Source: Dicaeum eximium
Taxonomy: Eukaryota > Chordata > Aves > Passeriformes > Dicaeidae
NCBI GenBank assembly: GCA_013396995.1
Contig: VWZP01010956.1
Location: 62,001-126,000 of the forward strand
Direction of reading: 5' to 3'
DNA length: 64,000 bases
The translations under genes were made by a program, and so were the position numbers. Positions 61,271-64,000 of this stretch are shown in pieces; position 1 is the stretch's first letter, and each line of letters starts with the position of its first letter. The notes below the pieces were generated by a model. It was not told where the DNA came from. It made no database searches and saw only the letters and a program-made list of their open reading frames with translations.

Positions 61271-62960
61271 CGAGGAAAAAGGAAGATTCTAAATCTTTAT
61301 CAAAACCTGGATTTAAAGTCTATCTTAACACATATCTCATTTAAGCATTACTATGGACATATTTGAACACAACTGATAATGTTTTAAAAGTTGAGCATGG
61401 TAAGATATTATCTATCAGAAAGGTTTTATGACTGACCTTAACTTGAATTATCTTTGCTTAGTCAACAGTCTTCTTTTGTTTCCAATCCTATAAGAAAAAT
61501 GCTGAATTAACAGTTCATTAAGATCTAAAGCTCTCTTGTTCTTGCTCTGTGATGGCTAATACAGCTGGTGTGACAAAAAAAAAAAAGGCCTGAAGGAAAA
61601 ATTTTGTAATCAGATGGACAGAGAGAGGGTATTTTACTCTGTGTTGATTTAGTTCTTTTTGTTTTTATTGAGACTGCTGAAAAAGTTGTTAAATTATTGG
61701 TCAGCAGTTATGTGAGGACTTACACTCTGTGACCTAGTTTCAAAACAAAATTCATTTGACATAGGCTCCTTGACTGTCACCTGAGTGTAATGTAAAGTCT
61801 CTCAAATATTATTGACTAGCAACTCCTTCCTACTCAAAACTCAGTTCATATAGGTATGAGGTTTTTCTTCCTAATTCACTATTAACTTCCTGAGGCACTA
61901 AGTCCATTGTCATACTCCATCCTTATGCTACACAGTGTCACAGCTTCTTGAAAAGCTTTTATTTTAGAATTCACAGAATATGAATGTATTTTAGTCATAT
62001 ATATGTATATCCATAGCATACACATGCAAGGGAAGAAAACATAAGGCAGTGTATTGGTTTTATGTCTTTTGTCTGCCTTTTATAAAAAGAGGAAAAATTT
62101 CTGCCCACATGTAAATAGTGGTAGAGAAATTTGTTGAAGGTGGATCTAGAAGGCAGCACTACCATTGATTACAACATTGATTACAAAATTCCTGAAATCT
62201 AATTTTGCAACTCAAATAGTGAGAGTGACTGGCATATTTATCCTTTTAGAGACTGAGAGGTCATATAACAAAACAGATTTTTTAAAGGAGAAAAGAAGTT
62301 AAAGGCAATAAGGAGAGGAGAAATAACAGAAAAAAGTGAAGGAGTAAGTTTTTCAAAAGAAGTCTGTAGTATCATGTGGAAAGTAATTTATTTTCCAACT
62401 CCCAACATGGCTAACTTCCATAAAGAGAAGGTTAAATTTATTTTCTTGCAGACTATAATTTATATATTTATTCTTGCATGTTCAGTTACATTTTCTGAAG
62501 TACTCTAAGTTTAATAATTCATACTTAACAGCTCTCTGATGAATACACGCAGTTGTAAACAAGATGTGCTGTTTCTAAGCTGGTTAAAGTTGCATCCTTT
62601 TAACCTAACATCACGTCATCTTGTACACACTCAGTCTTCTGCCTGTTAGGTGTAAGTAACACTTGTCTATGTCCTTGCACAATATGTATAAAACCCATCA
62701 CATTTGCTGTCTGTCTTGTAATGCAAAAGTCAGTAGGATATCACTTATAGACAGAGCATTAAAAAAAAAATATAATAATAATAATTTTTCAGGAGCTATT
62801 ACAGTTTTATCCCAAGCCCAGGCAGTTTGCTAATCTTCTCAACACAAGATACTCTTATTTATGCTTCTGTTCATATTGTCAAAAACTTAGATTTTATAAA
62901 AGACTAAATAGTACAAAAAAGAGCCTTATTGATGTATGGTTCTTCATCCAGCACAGGGAG
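61270..62960. other. Unique noncoding DNA
   Basis: Nothing recognisable. An A run of 11-12 bases lies near 61576, and an AATAAT run near 62771. Confidence 0.45.
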
Positions 62961-63620
62961 TGCATTGGTTTAACGCTGTCTGGATGCTGGGTGCCCACCA
63001 AAGCTACTCTATCACTCATCTCCAAAACTGGACAGAGGAGAGAAAATGTAGGAAAAGGTTCATGAGTTAAGGACTGGGACTCACTCACCGCTTACAGTCA
63101 TGGGCAAAGCAGAATCAGCTTGGAGATATTAATGGAATTTATTGCCAACAAAATCAGAGCAGGATAATGACAAGTAAAACAAATCTTAAAAACACTTTCC
63201 CCCACCCCTTCCTCCTTCCCAGCTCTACTTCCTCCTGCTCAGTGGTGCAGGGAAACAGGTAATGGAGGTTATGGTCAGTTCATCACACGTTCTTTCTGCC
63301 CCTGTTTGGGGAGAAGAATCTTTCTCCATAAACTTCTCCAGTGTACATCCTTCTCACTGGCTACAGTTCTTCATGAACTGATCAAGAGTGGGTCCCTTTC
63401 CACAGGGACACAGGTGTGTCCATCAGGCACACCCTGTTCCAGCATGGATTCCTTAGAGGTCACAAGTCCTACCAGGAAACCTCTTATTCCGTGGACTGCA
63501 GGGAGACAGCTGCTTCACTATGGTCTTCACCACAGGCTGCAGGGAAATCTCAGCTTTAGCACCTGGAGCACCTCTTTTCTCTCCTTCCCCAATGATTGTG
63601 CTGATTCACACGGTTAATGC
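62961..63620 (-). mobile_element. ERVL-type LTR, minus strand
   Basis: Read on the plus strand, the left edge TGCATTGGTTTAAC resembles the reverse complement of an ERVL LTR 3' end. It is followed by GCTGGGTGCCCACCAAAGC, CTCTATCACTCATCTCC, ACTGGACAGAGGAGAGAAA, CAGTCATGGGCAAAGCAG and AATTTATTGCCAACAAAATC. The last contains the minus-strand poly-A signal (AATAAA at 63143-63138). The part to the right has GTCAGTTCATCACACGTTC, CTACAGTTCTTCATGAACTG, GAGTGGGTCCCTTTCCAC, CTATGGTCTTCACCACAGG and CACCTGGAGCACCTC, which I recall as the U3-side region of avian ERVL elements. The right boundary near 63620 is uncertain. The plus-strand frame at 63306-63617 is antisense to it and is not a gene. Confidence 0.78.
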
Positions 63621-64000
63621 AGTGCTTTGGTTATTTGTGGGTAAAAGACTGGTAAGATCACTTTCAATACAATAAGAAAACATCACAAGATGAAGCTTAT
63701 ATACAACCTTTTTTTCTCATATAACTAGATTTCCTAAAGTAGACACTTTTGTGACATTACACTGTCTAAAGGTTGTTGTCCTCAGATGTCTGGTCTCTGG
63801 GGAATTTGGAAGATGAGGGTTCAGTTCTGATCATGGCCCTTAAGAGGTCTTTAGCTGCCCCACTGTCTTTGGTCATGTGGCTAAATATCTCTAAAATTCT
63901 GAGGCTGAATATGCTGAAACCCATATTTTTCTCTTGGTCAGTTCACTGCTGCTCTAGTACCAAATAATTTCCACTGTACTGGACAAAATCTGAGCTACCA
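63621..64000. other. Unique sequence to the window edge
   Basis: It may contain the upstream edge of the ERVL-type LTR, but I cannot recognise it. The 64-codon plus-strand frame at 63773-63967 has no domain. Confidence 0.4.

Noticed and set aside
63306..63617. 103-codon plus-strand frame
   Set aside because: It is antisense to the ERVL-type LTR at 62961-63620.
1..64000. CRISPR array, bacterial operon, rRNA or phage features
   Set aside because: No regularly spaced repeats with unique spacers, no ribosome-binding-site-led gene runs and no rRNA sequence are present. The repeats identify vertebrate nuclear DNA.

Overview
The window looks like AT-rich, gene-poor DNA from a bird, most likely a songbird (Passeriformes). 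The lineage clues are repeats. There are several CR1 LINE fragments with the avian CR1 3' end (variants of ATTCTATGAT repeated). One short element at 45744-45886 joins a tRNA-Ile-like head to a CR1-type tail, as in the SINE described from zebra finch. Four LTR pieces resemble avian endogenous retrovirus LTRs. Family names rest on remembered consensus sequence; no database search was possible.

I found no protein-coding gene, rRNA, functional tRNA or CRISPR array I can defend. No reading frame reaches 120 codons. The frames whose origin I can trace lie in microsatellites, CR1 copies or LTRs; the rest look like chance runs in AT-rich DNA. The window is therefore either intergenic gene desert or the inside of a very large intron, and the sequence alone cannot decide which.

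Layout: 1-10 kb is mostly unique AT-rich DNA with small tandem duplications, an identical 62-bp repeat pair 613 bp apart, A/C-rich tracts and one poly-T gap. 10-18 kb holds two short plus-strand CR1 3' ends, a 96-bp ATATTT microsatellite, a minus-strand CR1 and a diverged ERVL-type solo LTR. 18-34 kb is largely unique, with one minus-strand CR1, a few simple repeats and two sites of hairpin-forming DNA. 34.6-36.1 kb holds two CR1 copies in opposite orientation. 38.9-40.5 kb holds an inverted repeat around a POU-octamer-like site, a 26-bp perfect palindrome and small tandem repeats. 42.7-49.5 kb is the most transposon-dense part: two different solo LTRs, the longest CR1, the tRNA-derived SINE, a TG microsatellite and another CR1. 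50.7-51.0 kb has an isolated GC-rich patch. 51-62.9 kb is unique AT-rich DNA with a 39-base poly-A tract, and 63 kb carries a minus-strand ERVL-type LTR.

No genes here act together. The biology on view is a record of retroelement insertion (CR1, a CR1-dependent SINE, ERV LTRs) followed by decay, over a background of local tandem duplication and palindrome formation.
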